Assembly (NCBI RefSeq): GCF_003248505.1
Contig: NZ_QFOA01000043.1
Coordinates: 1 to 27,493, forward strand
From: Sphingobium sp.
GTDB lineage: Bacteria > Pseudomonadota > Alphaproteobacteria > Sphingomonadales > Sphingomonadaceae
Reading direction: 5' to 3'
Length of the DNA: 27,493 nucleotides
Under the pieces are notes generated by a model, which had not been told where the DNA came from, ran no database searches, and was given only the letters and a program-made list of their open reading frames with translations. Below, one piece after another: positions 17,355-24,565 of this stretch (position 1 is its first letter; each line of letters opens with the position of its first letter). A program made the position numbers and the translations under genes.

Positions 17355-18427
17355 GCCGCGGCGGCCCTGTGTGCTTTGGCGCACACCCCCTCGTACAAGG
17401 CCTCGCATCGCGCCAGCCAGAGGTCCTGCGAGAACATATCGACGACCCGCCGCCGGGGAATGTCGCGGGGGATACCGACAGCGTCGCGGATCGCAGCAGC
17501 GAGGCCGTCTACGTCGCCGGGCTGCGCCAACACGCCCGCGTTTCCGATGACCTCGCCTGCGGCCCCCATGTCGAAGGCAGCGACCGGAAGGCCGCAGGCC
17601 ATGGCCTCCGCGGCTACCAGCCCGAAGGGTTCGTCCCAGCAGGGCGTGAAGACGAACAGCGAGGCCCGCTTCATCTCCGCCGCGAGCGAGACTGTGTCGA
17701 GATGCCCCCCATAGCGGATGTCCCCACCGATCAGCGGAGCGACAGACCCCTCCCAATACTCCGGGTCCTCGATCGCGCCGAAGATCGTCAGCGGCATCCC
17801 GGCCCTTATCGCCGCCTGTGCGGCAAGATGCGTCCCCTTGTTCGGCGTAATCCGCCCGCACCATATGGCAAAGCCGTTCCCCGTCGGGCCATAGGGCCAT
17901 CGGTCGATATCTATTCCGTTATGCAGGACCGATACGGTCTCGGGTGCGCCGGCCGGCCACCAGGCGTCGAGCTGTCGCCGCGACGTGACCGTGATGCGAT
18001 GCCGGAGCGATGGGCTTTGATGCACGAAGCCGTGGATCGCGTCATAGGGTGGCACATGCAGCGACGTGACGGTGGGCGTCCGACCGGTTCGACGATGCTC
18101 CAGCGGGAAGCGATGGAGACTGTTGTTATGAACCACATCGAACCCGCCCGCCTCGATCCGGTCGCACGCCGCTGCATAGGCCGTGTCGAGATGGTGGATC
18201 AGCGGTGCCGACCCGCGATGTTCCGCCCACGGGAAGACCCGCTCATGATGGACGTCCACGACAGGATCGATCCTGAAGGCCGGGTCGCTGTCCCCGGAAG
18301 CGAACAGCGTCACATCATGCCCACGCCTTTGTAGCCCATCGGCCAGGTGCCAGGCATGGGCTTCCATGCCACCGCAGAACGGTTGCCGTATACGCTGGCG
18401 AACATGCGCCAATATGGCGATCTTCAT
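17351..18427 (-). CDS. GT4-family glycosyltransferase
   Basis: A 358-residue GT-B fold retaining glycosyltransferase. The N-terminus (MKIAILAHVRQ, then GGMEAHAWHLADGLQRRGHDV) is the acceptor domain. GRITPNKGTHLAAQAA starts the nucleotide-sugar domain, and EPFGLVAAE (266-274) is the E-x7-E donor motif. The ATG at 18427 was chosen because its ATGA overlaps the previous stop; the longer frame lacks family sequence. It is the last gene of a four-gene coupled operon and ends in a poly-alanine tail. The sequence does not show which sugar it transfers. Confidence 0.88.
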   Translation of the reverse strand: MKIAILAHVRQRIRQPFCGGMEAHAWHLADGLQRRGHDVTLFASGDSDPAFRIDPVVDVHHERVFPWAEHRGSAPLIHHLDTAYAAACDRIEAGGFDVVHNNSLHRFPLEHRRTGRTPTVTSLHVPPYDAIHGFVHQSPSLRHRITVTSRRQLDAWWPAGAPETVSVLHNGIDIDRWPYGPTGNGFAIWCGRITPNKGTHLAAQAAIRAGMPLTIFGAIEDPEYWEGSVAPLIGGDIRYGGHLDTVSLAAEMKRASLFVFTPCWDEPFGLVAAEAMACGLPVAAFDMGAAGEVIGNAGVLAQPGDVDGLAAAIRDAVGIPRDIPRRRVVDMFSQDLWLARCEALYEGVCAKAHRAAAA

Positions 18428-19368
18428 GCAGCGGCGGCGGCGGTGGCGGGCAGGGCGGACAGCGTTTCGGCGTGTCGCGCTTCCAGAAGCCGCAGGACGC
18501 TGGCCGTGTTCGCATAGGGCTGATGGCTCTGCTGGCCGGTCAGCGCCAGATCCTCTTCGTCGGGCGCGCGCAGGATGCGGATCGGGCGGCCCGGCGTATC
18601 GTCCACCAGACCCATCAGCCGGAACGCATGAAGCCAGTGTCCCATCGTTCGATAGCCCCACTTCGCCTCGAACAGTTCCGCATTTCGGACCACGCTTTCG
18701 ACATGATGGACCGGCGGCATGTGGTGCGGGTGATATTGGTGGTAGGCAAGCGCGCCTTTTACCCACGCGATGGCGATGCCCGCGCAGTGGAGCGTTTTGC
18801 CGAAATCGGTATCCTCGCCGCCATATCCCGCATAGCGCTCGTCAAAGCCGCCCGAGCGGAGGAACGTTTCGGCCCGCATGGCAAAATTCAGCGACCAGAA
18901 GCAGCGATAATCCTCGCACAATTCGATCCCTTCGGCAGGCGGCCCCCGGCGATCCGAATGTTTCTCCGCCACCGACGCGAATCCCTCGAACGACCAATTG
19001 CCGCGCGTCGCCATGCTGGGAAGGTAAAGCACTTCCCCCATCATCAGCCCGTCGAAGGCGGCGGCATGGCCTGCATAGTCGGCGACGAGATCGGGCGTCG
19101 GGATGCAGTCGGTGTCCAGGAATATGAGCACATCCCCTACCGCCATCGCACCTGCCAGATTGCGCGCGGCGGCGAGTGGGAGATCGACCCCTGGCACATG
19201 AACCTGCCGCACGGGAAACCTGGTTTCAGGCAGGGCGTAGGGTGCGTCCTGCATCACGCCCACGATCAGTTCGCAAGGCATCGTCGTCTGGCGATTGAGG
19301 CCACGGACAAGGTTTGTGAGATGATCGGGTCGTCCCCTCGCCAGCGTGATGACGGAAACCTTGGTCAT
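18424..19368 (-). CDS. GT2-family glycosyltransferase
   Basis: A 314-residue GT-A fold transferase. It has the N-terminal KVSVITLARGRPDHL, the metal-binding DTD at 85-87 (FLDTDCIP) and the GGFDERYAGYGGEDTDFG block (173-190), as in the galactosyltransferase C-terminal module. An unusual His-rich segment HQYHPHHMPPVHHV follows. Its start overlaps the stop of the gene before it and its stop overlaps the next start, both as ATGA. The protein ends in five alanines. The donor sugar is unknown. Confidence 0.88.
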   Translation of the reverse strand: MTKVSVITLARGRPDHLTNLVRGLNRQTTMPCELIVGVMQDAPYALPETRFPVRQVHVPGVDLPLAAARNLAGAMAVGDVLIFLDTDCIPTPDLVADYAGHAAAFDGLMMGEVLYLPSMATRGNWSFEGFASVAEKHSDRRGPPAEGIELCEDYRCFWSLNFAMRAETFLRSGGFDERYAGYGGEDTDFGKTLHCAGIAIAWVKGALAYHQYHPHHMPPVHHVESVVRNAELFEAKWGYRTMGHWLHAFRLMGLVDDTPGRPIRILRAPDEEDLALTGQQSHQPYANTASVLRLLEARHAETLSALPATAAAAA

Positions 19369-20510
19369 GATTTGCGGAACTCCTCACTGGATGCATGGGA
19401 AAGGATGGGTGCGGGCGACCACAGGCGATCGATCAGCGCTTCCAGCCATTGTGCGGTTCTTTGGGCAGGCGCTTCGTCGATCATGGCGCGCTGCCGGGCC
19501 GGGCGGTGCGATGCGGCGGCTTGGGCCAACGCGTCCACCCAGGCGTGAGCGGACGAGGGGAGGTGGGAGCGAACCGTCGCGACTTCCGCTGTCGCCAGCG
19601 CTTCCGCTTTGCGGCGCTGCTCGTCGAAATAGCGCCATTCGGGTATGGCGAGCCACGGCTTGGCAGCGGCCAAAACCTGCTGGCAAACAGTGTTGCCGGT
19701 CGAGGAAATGACGATATCGGCGGCGGAAACATAGTCCGCAGCATTATCCACCCATCCCCTATGTTCGATATTGGCGGGCTCCGTAGCGTGCCAGTCCCTT
19801 TGTACCTTGCCGATCGTGATCCATCTGGACGACGGTCTCGACCGCGCGCCGACCCCGAGCGGAGCCTGCCCGAAGCCGTCGCCGCCCCCGCCTGAAAGCA
19901 CGACGATCAATTCCTCGCCGGGATCGACGCCGATGCGTTGGCGTGCCACCTCATATTCGGGCACGCGCAGATCGACGCCCAACCCTCCGGCAAAGCAAGT
20001 CTTGCGCAGCATCGCGTCGTCCCATTCGGCCTGCGCCAGGTCGCGATGAAAGGGTGCGATCAGGCCCGCCGCCCCCTCATAGGCGGCACGGTGCCCCGGA
20101 TCGCTCCTGTCGCCATGCTGGACGATCTTGACATGCGGGACGGAGCATATGCGCGCCAGTTGCGCCACCTCCGCCGATACGTCGCAGATTATCAATGCCG
20201 GGTCAGCCCGCTCGAACCATTCGGTCAGCGTCGCCATCGCCGCACGAATGCCGGGCCAGCCGAGCGGTGCGCAATGGAGCGTCGAGGGCGTCGCCACCCA
20301 ATCCATCGATCCCGCCTCACCGCCAGTCGGTTCGAAAAGGGACGGGATCCTGACGATCTCGGCATGGGCAGGCAAATCCGGAAATATGTAGTCCCGGGCG
20401 CAGAAGAGGGTCAGCGGGCGCGACGAAGGGAGGGCGTGGGCGATGGCAGCGCTGCGTTCCGCGTGGCCACGCCCCTGGTGATGAACGAAATATCCGATCG
20501 GGCGCGTCAT
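19365..20510 (-). CDS. MurG-like glycosyltransferase (GT28-C type)
   Basis: A 381-residue GT-B protein. The N-terminus GYFVHHQGRGHAERSAAIAHAL is the glycine-rich acceptor loop shared by MurG-like enzymes and many natural-product glycosyltransferases. VLSGGGGDGFG and SSTGNTVCQQVLAAAKPWLAIP mark the C-terminal nucleotide-sugar domain. Both ends are joined by ATGA overlaps, so it is made together with its neighbours. Substrate not predictable. Confidence 0.82.
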   Translation of the reverse strand: MTRPIGYFVHHQGRGHAERSAAIAHALPSSRPLTLFCARDYIFPDLPAHAEIVRIPSLFEPTGGEAGSMDWVATPSTLHCAPLGWPGIRAAMATLTEWFERADPALIICDVSAEVAQLARICSVPHVKIVQHGDRSDPGHRAAYEGAAGLIAPFHRDLAQAEWDDAMLRKTCFAGGLGVDLRVPEYEVARQRIGVDPGEELIVVLSGGGGDGFGQAPLGVGARSRPSSRWITIGKVQRDWHATEPANIEHRGWVDNAADYVSAADIVISSTGNTVCQQVLAAAKPWLAIPEWRYFDEQRRKAEALATAEVATVRSHLPSSAHAWVDALAQAAASHRPARQRAMIDEAPAQRTAQWLEALIDRLWSPAPILSHASSEEFRKS

Positions 20511-22519
20511 GCCGCGGCAGCCACGACATCGGTTTCGCTATCGTACAAGCCCAGCAGCGCCAAACCTTCCAGCACGCCCGCCGCATAGGGAAGCGTCACG
20601 CGCATCGACCCGTTCCGCTCGGCAAGCCCGTCCAATTCCTCTGTGGCGTTACCGACGACGATTGCATGACCGCAGGCCGACAGCATATCGGCGTCATTGC
20701 CGCTGTCGCCAGCGGCGATACAATGCGAGAGGGAAAGGCCCGACCTCCGCGCATAGGCAGCGATGGCCTCAGCCTTGCCGCCCCGCGGCGCCAGCACGTC
20801 GATGAGGCGGCCATGCGAAAAGACTATCTTTGCGGAAAGGCCGTGGTCGTCCAGCGCGTCCCTGATGCGGGCCGCATCGGCCTCATTGCCGAAAAAGCTG
20901 ATCTTGTAGGGGCCTTCGGTGGCACGCGGCTGCGGCTGGAGCTTGAGCGCTCGAAGCGCCCGGACCACGCCTTCGCGGTTCCAGCCACCGTTCAGGTATC
21001 GCGAAAATTCCCAACATTCCTGCCAGCCACCTTGCCCGTCCGGCAGCATCAGCCGCGTCCCCACATCGACGATAAAGGCGTCGGGTTCCGGCAGGCCCCA
21101 GCGGCCCAGGATCGTCCGCGCTGCGTCGAAGTCCCGCCCTGTGGCGACGATGAAGGGAAACGCCGATTGCCGATGCCAGACGAAAAAGTCGGCTGCGGCT
21201 TCGAGGCTGCCGGTCAGGGTATTGTCGATGTCGCAAGCCAAAAGGCGCGGCCGCGTGACGGATCGGTAAATATCGATGGACCGCCTTGCATAGCGATCCC
21301 AGCAATAGCGGCCCGCGCCCGTCCTTGCTGCGTCCGACAGGGCGGCCTGCCGCTCGGGATGCAGAATGATACCACCAATGGCGGCGGCGATGGCATCCTC
21401 ATCGCGCGGGCAGACCAGTTCGCCATGCCCGATCTCCGCCACGATCTCGCGGGGGCCGCCATTCTCGGTGGCGACGACAGGGGTTCCGGCAGCGGCGGCT
21501 TCGATCAGGGTCAAGCCAAAGGGCTCGTGCAGGGCGGGATTGACGAACACGCCGCCCTGCGCGGCATAGGCGTAAAGCGCCGCCACATCCTGCGCGTCAT
21601 GTGCCGGGGGGATCGCGACACGGCCGTCCAACCCATGCCTCGCAGCAACGCGCAGCAGGTCGTCCAGATTGTCGCGTTCCTCGCCCGCTGCGTGGACATG
21701 CTGTCCCGCGAGGATCACCAGATTGGCGCTCGCCTGCAAAGCGGGATCGCCCGCATACGCAGCTAGTAACGCGGCAAGATTCTTTTTTCGCACGGGCCGG
21801 GACACAGCCAGAATGATGGGAAGGTGAGGCCGGTCGAACCACTCCGCCAATAGCGCTTCGGCATGACCCTCACTAACCGGCAGGTCTCTCCGGGGAACGC
21901 CGGGAGCGACGACATGCACGCGCTGCCCCATTGTCTGTCCGTAGGCACCCACCTGGCGTTCGCCCTCGTCCCGCGTCGATACAATCAGCGCGCCAGCCGC
22001 CGCGATGGCCGTCCGCTCCGCCTCGATCCGCCGGTCGAGGCCGGGGCAGGACAGGCCTTGAAGCTGCTTGTCGACGCCCAGCGCGTGCGGCGTGAAGACG
22101 AAGGCAATACCGAACCGCTTCTGAACAGCGATGGCGACAGCTGCGGCATCCGCGAAATGCGCGTGGATAACATCGGGAAGATTCGGCAGCCGAGCCAGAT
22201 ATTCGATCAGTCCCGCGGTAAACGACGCCGTTTCCGCTTCCAGATCCTCCTTTTCGCAATAGGCGGATCGATCGGTCGCAATGCGGTGAATGGCGATTTT
22301 CGGGCCCATGCTTTCATGCGTCGTTCCATGGACGGGATCGAACCGTGGATCGCTAAAACATCGCGTGACGATCAGCACTTCCGTCACATCGTCGAGCCGA
22401 GCCTGATGGCTCGCGGCCTCCAGCACATAAGCGATGTGCCCCCCGGTATCTGCCGTAATGCCATAATTGACGGGGGGAGATTTCAGGCAACCTCCGAGCG
22501 CAAGATGCAAGATAATCAA
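20507..22519 (-). CDS. Fused sucrose-phosphate-synthase-like glycosyltransferase and sucrose-phosphatase-like HAD domain
   Basis: A 670-residue two-domain protein. Residues 1 to about 420 form a GT4 synthase with the SPS-like TADTGGHIAYVLEAA, TPHALG, SRPVRKKN and EPFGLTLIE (332-340). Residues about 425-660 form a HAD-IIB phosphatase with DIDNT (Asp430, Asp432), ATGR, the GGK motif III lysine (Lys582) and GDSGNDADML. DxDNT is the form found in sucrose-phosphatases. A fused pair could make sucrose from a nucleotide-glucose and fructose-6-phosphate. The related mannosylfructose enzymes use GDP-mannose, so the sugar is undecided. The start is TTG with a G-rich AAAGGGGGG upstream. It is first in the operon, overlapping the next gene by ATGA. 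Confidence 0.88.
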   Translation of the reverse strand: MIILHLALGGCLKSPPVNYGITADTGGHIAYVLEAASHQARLDDVTEVLIVTRCFSDPRFDPVHGTTHESMGPKIAIHRIATDRSAYCEKEDLEAETASFTAGLIEYLARLPNLPDVIHAHFADAAAVAIAVQKRFGIAFVFTPHALGVDKQLQGLSCPGLDRRIEAERTAIAAAGALIVSTRDEGERQVGAYGQTMGQRVHVVAPGVPRRDLPVSEGHAEALLAEWFDRPHLPIILAVSRPVRKKNLAALLAAYAGDPALQASANLVILAGQHVHAAGEERDNLDDLLRVAARHGLDGRVAIPPAHDAQDVAALYAYAAQGGVFVNPALHEPFGLTLIEAAAAGTPVVATENGGPREIVAEIGHGELVCPRDEDAIAAAIGGIILHPERQAALSDAARTGAGRYCWDRYARRSIDIYRSVTRPRLLACDIDNTLTGSLEAAADFFVWHRQSAFPFIVATGRDFDAARTILGRWGLPEPDAFIVDVGTRLMLPDGQGGWQECWEFSRYLNGGWNREGVVRALRALKLQPQPRATEGPYKISFFGNEADAARIRDALDDHGLSAKIVFSHGRLIDVLAPRGGKAEAIAAYARRSGLSLSHCIAAGDSGNDADMLSACGHAIVVGNATEELDGLAERNGSMRVTLPYAAGVLEGLALLGLYDSETDVVAAAA

Positions 22520-22677
22520 TCGGCCCCCCTTTGTAGAAGAGAGATAACGACCGGATTTTTACTAGGTTCCTGTGGCCGAAGGGGAAGGAAATGATCCAGT
22601 ATTTTAGACCGGATATATTTCCTGATCCAGATCAATAAATAATCTATGTTATGACTTCTTAGAGGATCGTCCTTGGT
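22520..22677. promoter_or_regulatory. Intergenic promoter region of the glycosyltransferase operon with FNR-type box
   Basis: An AT-rich 158-bp gap. CTGAT-CCAG-ATCAA (22622-22635) is one base from the FNR/FixK consensus TTGAT-N4-ATCAA. TGATCCAG recurs at 22592-22599, 31 bp away. Reading toward the operon, AT-rich hexamers such as TATATC near 22615 could form a -10 box; no good -35 was found. The sigma gene ends at the right border. Confidence 0.4.
22622..22635. promoter_or_regulatory. FNR/FixK-like binding site
   Basis: CTGATCCAGATCAA matches TTGAT-N4-ATCAA except at its first base. It is centred about 110 bases before the start of the SPS-like gene. Confidence 0.45.
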
Positions 22678-23235
22678 TCAATATGCAAGGACTTTATCCA
22701 GTTTCATGCGTGCCCTGTAAAGCCGCGTTTCGATTGCCTTGGGCGTGACGCCCAATATCTGCGCGGCTTCCGCATGGCTCATTCCTTCGATGGCGCACAG
22801 TAGCAGAGGGTCCTTGAGCGCGGCTGGAAGCGCCGAGACGGCCCTGTGGATTCGGTCGATCTCGCCGTAGGACCGCAACGCCTCCTCCGGCGTTGCGCTG
22901 TCGTCGCGGACCTGTAGCGCTTCGTCGAGCGGTCGCGCGCCGGTGAAGAAACGGCGCACCGCGCGCCGCCGCCCCCAGTCACGACATTTGTTGAGCGCGA
23001 TCCGCGCGATCCAGGCCCGGAATGGGCGGGCGGGGTCGTATCTTTCGAGCGCGGCGAAGGCGGCGATGAAGCTTTCCTGCGTGATGTCCAGCGCTTCGTC
23101 CGCATCGCCCACATGGCCGCGCGCCAGCCGGTAGACCGCGTCCCGGTGCCGTTGCATAAGGCTACCATAGGCCCCCTGATCCCCCGCCAGCGCGCGCGCC
23201 GCCAGCATGGCATCCTCTGGATCGGAGAAAGTCAC
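22678..23235 (-). CDS. ECF RNA polymerase sigma factor, CnrH-like
   Basis: A 185-residue ECF sigma factor with only regions 2 and 4. Region 2 includes DALDITQESFIAAFAALERY and FRAWIARIALNKCRDWGRRR. Region 4 includes EAAQILGVTPKAIETRLYRARMKL, its helix-turn-helix. Its start overlaps the sensor gene by four bases. The gene order anti-sigma, sensor, sigma matches cnrYXH of the nickel/cobalt resistance systems. When metal is sensed, the anti-sigma should release this factor. Its targets probably include this operon and perhaps the divergent copC-like gene. Confidence 0.9.
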   Translation of the reverse strand: MTFSDPEDAMLAARALAGDQGAYGSLMQRHRDAVYRLARGHVGDADEALDITQESFIAAFAALERYDPARPFRAWIARIALNKCRDWGRRRAVRRFFTGARPLDEALQVRDDSATPEEALRSYGEIDRIHRAVSALPAALKDPLLLCAIEGMSHAEAAQILGVTPKAIETRLYRARMKLDKVLAY

Positions 23236-23669
23236 CGCGCCGGTTGGGTCAGCGCCTTGACCACGGCAGCGTCGAACTGCGCCGCCTGATCGGGGCGCAA
23301 CACGCCGCGCATCGCGAAGATGTGCTGGAGCGTCTCTTTCTGAAGCTGACCCATGGCCCGGTGCGACCGATCCACCGCCGCAGCGACCTTAGGCCCATAG
23401 CCATGTTCGGCGACAATGGCGCTTGCCAGTCGCTCATTGTCCGCGCGCATGTCCGCTTCCAGTGCTTCCCGACGCCTTGCAAAGCCGTTTTCGAGCGCAT
23501 GGATGCGCGCCTCCTGCCCGGCATTGAGCGTCAGCCGCTGGTGCAGCAGGGCATGAACTTCGCTTTCCACGCGCGGCGGGGAAGCGAACCAGAAACGCCC
23601 TATGAAAACCGCGGCCAGCGCGGCAGCGAACGCCACCAGCGCGACCAGCAGATAGCGTCGCCCCGTCAT
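23232..23669 (-). CDS. CnrX-like periplasmic heavy-metal sensor
   Basis: A 145-residue protein with one N-terminal membrane anchor (about 7-29) and a helical periplasmic domain. The positions known as Ni/Co ligands of CnrX (His42, His46, Glu63, His119, Met123) have counterparts at His39, His43, Glu60, His116 and Met120, with identical spacing throughout. This strongly suggests a working metal site. The Spy/CpxP/CnrX superfamily is the wider group. It overlaps both the sigma gene and the gene before it, indicating one coupled operon. Nickel or cobalt is the likely signal by homology. Confidence 0.85.
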   Translation of the reverse strand: MTGRRYLLVALVAFAAALAAVFIGRFWFASPPRVESEVHALLHQRLTLNAGQEARIHALENGFARRREALEADMRADNERLASAIVAEHGYGPKVAAAVDRSHRAMGQLQKETLQHIFAMRGVLRPDQAAQFDAAVVKALTQPAR

Positions 23670-23926
23670 TGGCCGAGCAGGCGGGAAGGGGCGTAGTCCG
23701 ACATGCCGATCGCCAGGGGCGAAGCCTGCGCCGGGGCGCTCGGCATCGTACTTCCCGCCCAGCCGATCCCCACCGCCAGCAATCCGGCCAGTGCCATGCT
23801 GCGCCGCGCCACCGTCCGCTCGCGCCGTCGCGCCGCACCGGCGATCACGGCGCTGTCCATCTGCGCCAGCCGCCCGTCGGTCGTCGCATCCCGCATCTGC
23901 TCCAGCATCCGGTCAAGATCGCTCAT
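23666..23926 (-). CDS. Small membrane protein, CnrY-like anti-sigma candidate
   Basis: An 86-residue protein with a cytoplasmic N-terminal helical part (MSDLDRMLEQMRDATTDGRL), a basic RRR...RR stretch, one membrane segment (about 43-60) and a short periplasmic tail (APSRLLGQ). CnrY is similarly short with one membrane span and a sigma-binding N-terminus. The ATG at 23926 was chosen because the protein starts cleanly there, although the frame is open upstream. The stop overlaps the sensor gene start. Sequence identity to CnrY was not tested; the call rests on size, topology and gene order. Confidence 0.75.
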   Translation of the reverse strand: MSDLDRMLEQMRDATTDGRLAQMDSAVIAGAARRRERTVARRSMALAGLLAVGIGWAGSTMPSAPAQASPLAIGMSDYAPSRLLGQ

Positions 23927-24063
23927 GTCTCTAATCCATCCTTTCGATCCATACGCGCGCATGCTGCCTTGCCCTCATGACATTTCGTCAAAATCTATGC
24001 GCCGTGACCGAGGGATCGGGCAAGGCCGTGCGTAACACCCTCGTATCCGATGGAGATCCTGCC
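23927..24063. promoter_or_regulatory. Divergent region between cnrYXH-like and copC-like genes
   Basis: A 137-bp divergent promoter region. It holds TGAC-ATTTC-GTCA (23978-23990), a small inverted repeat, and GCGTAACA (24030-24037) on the + strand, which looks like an ECF -35 half. No -10 was placed confidently. Confidence 0.35.
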
Positions 24064-24441
24064 GTGAAACCAATGTTCTTTGCCTTCTTCGCCGCCGCCC
24101 TTTCCCTGCCGGGCATTGCCGCCGCGCAAAGCAAATTGCTGTCGTCCAGCCCCGCTGCGGATACAACCGTCGCGAAACCTGTGAAGTTGACGCTCCGTTT
24201 TTCGGACGCGATCGTCCCGCAAATGTCCGGCGTCGATATCGTGATGACCGGGATGCCCGGCATGGCCGATCATCCGCCGATGCTGATCAAGGGCTTTGCA
24301 ACCGGCGTCGCGCCCGACGGGCAGACCTTGATCGTCACTTTGCCGCGTCCGCTCCCAGTGGGCAGCTACGATCTCAAATGGCATGTCGTGGGCACGGACA
24401 GGCAGCGTGTCGATGGCGGGTACAGCTTCAAGGTCCGTTGA
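24064..24441 (+). CDS. copC: CopC-family periplasmic copper-binding protein, ligand-depleted
   Basis: A 125-residue secreted protein. It has a signal peptide (FFAFFAAALSLPGIAAA), then a cupredoxin-like CopC domain starting QSKLLSSSPAADTTV and ending VDGGYSFKVR. Family members usually begin the mature chain with His and have a D-x-H site near the end. Here these positions are Gln22 and Asp112-Arg-Gln114, so the Cu(II) site appears lost. A Met-rich patch remains (Met54, Met61, Met64, Met67, His70, Met73), the region of the Cu(I) site. The GTG start at 24064 has GGAG eight bases upstream and gives a normal signal peptide. No copD gene follows. Divergent from the metal-sensor operon. Confidence 0.85.
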   Translation: MKPMFFAFFAAALSLPGIAAAQSKLLSSSPAADTTVAKPVKLTLRFSDAIVPQMSGVDIVMTGMPGMADHPPMLIKGFATGVAPDGQTLIVTLPRPLPVGSYDLKWHVVGTDRQRVDGGYSFKVR

Positions 24442-24451
24442 GCGCAACGGC

Positions 24452-24487
24452 AAAAGAAACCCCGCCGGAGCGATGCTCACGGCGGGG
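24452..24487 (-). terminator. Intrinsic terminator of the GH130 operon
   Basis: CCCCGCCGGAGC (24460-24471) pairs with GCTC-A-CGGCGGGG (24475-24487), one bulged A. Read on the minus strand the stem is followed by TTTCTTTT (24459-24452), a proper U-tract. It therefore ends transcripts coming from the GH130 gene; on the plus strand it may also protect the copC-like mRNA end. Confidence 0.85.
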
Positions 24488-24500
24488 CCGAGGTTCAGGG

Positions 24501-24523
24501 GTCACTCCGGGGGGGAGAGTGAC
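24501..24523. repeat. 7-bp hairpin GTCACTC / GAGTGAC
   Basis: A perfect 7-bp inverted repeat with a G-rich 9-nt loop, between the terminator and the GH130 stop. It may add stability to the transcript end. Confidence 0.5.
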
Positions 24524-24565
24524 ATGGTAAGGACGCCGCCTGCGCCCCGAACCCGTCGCGAAAAA

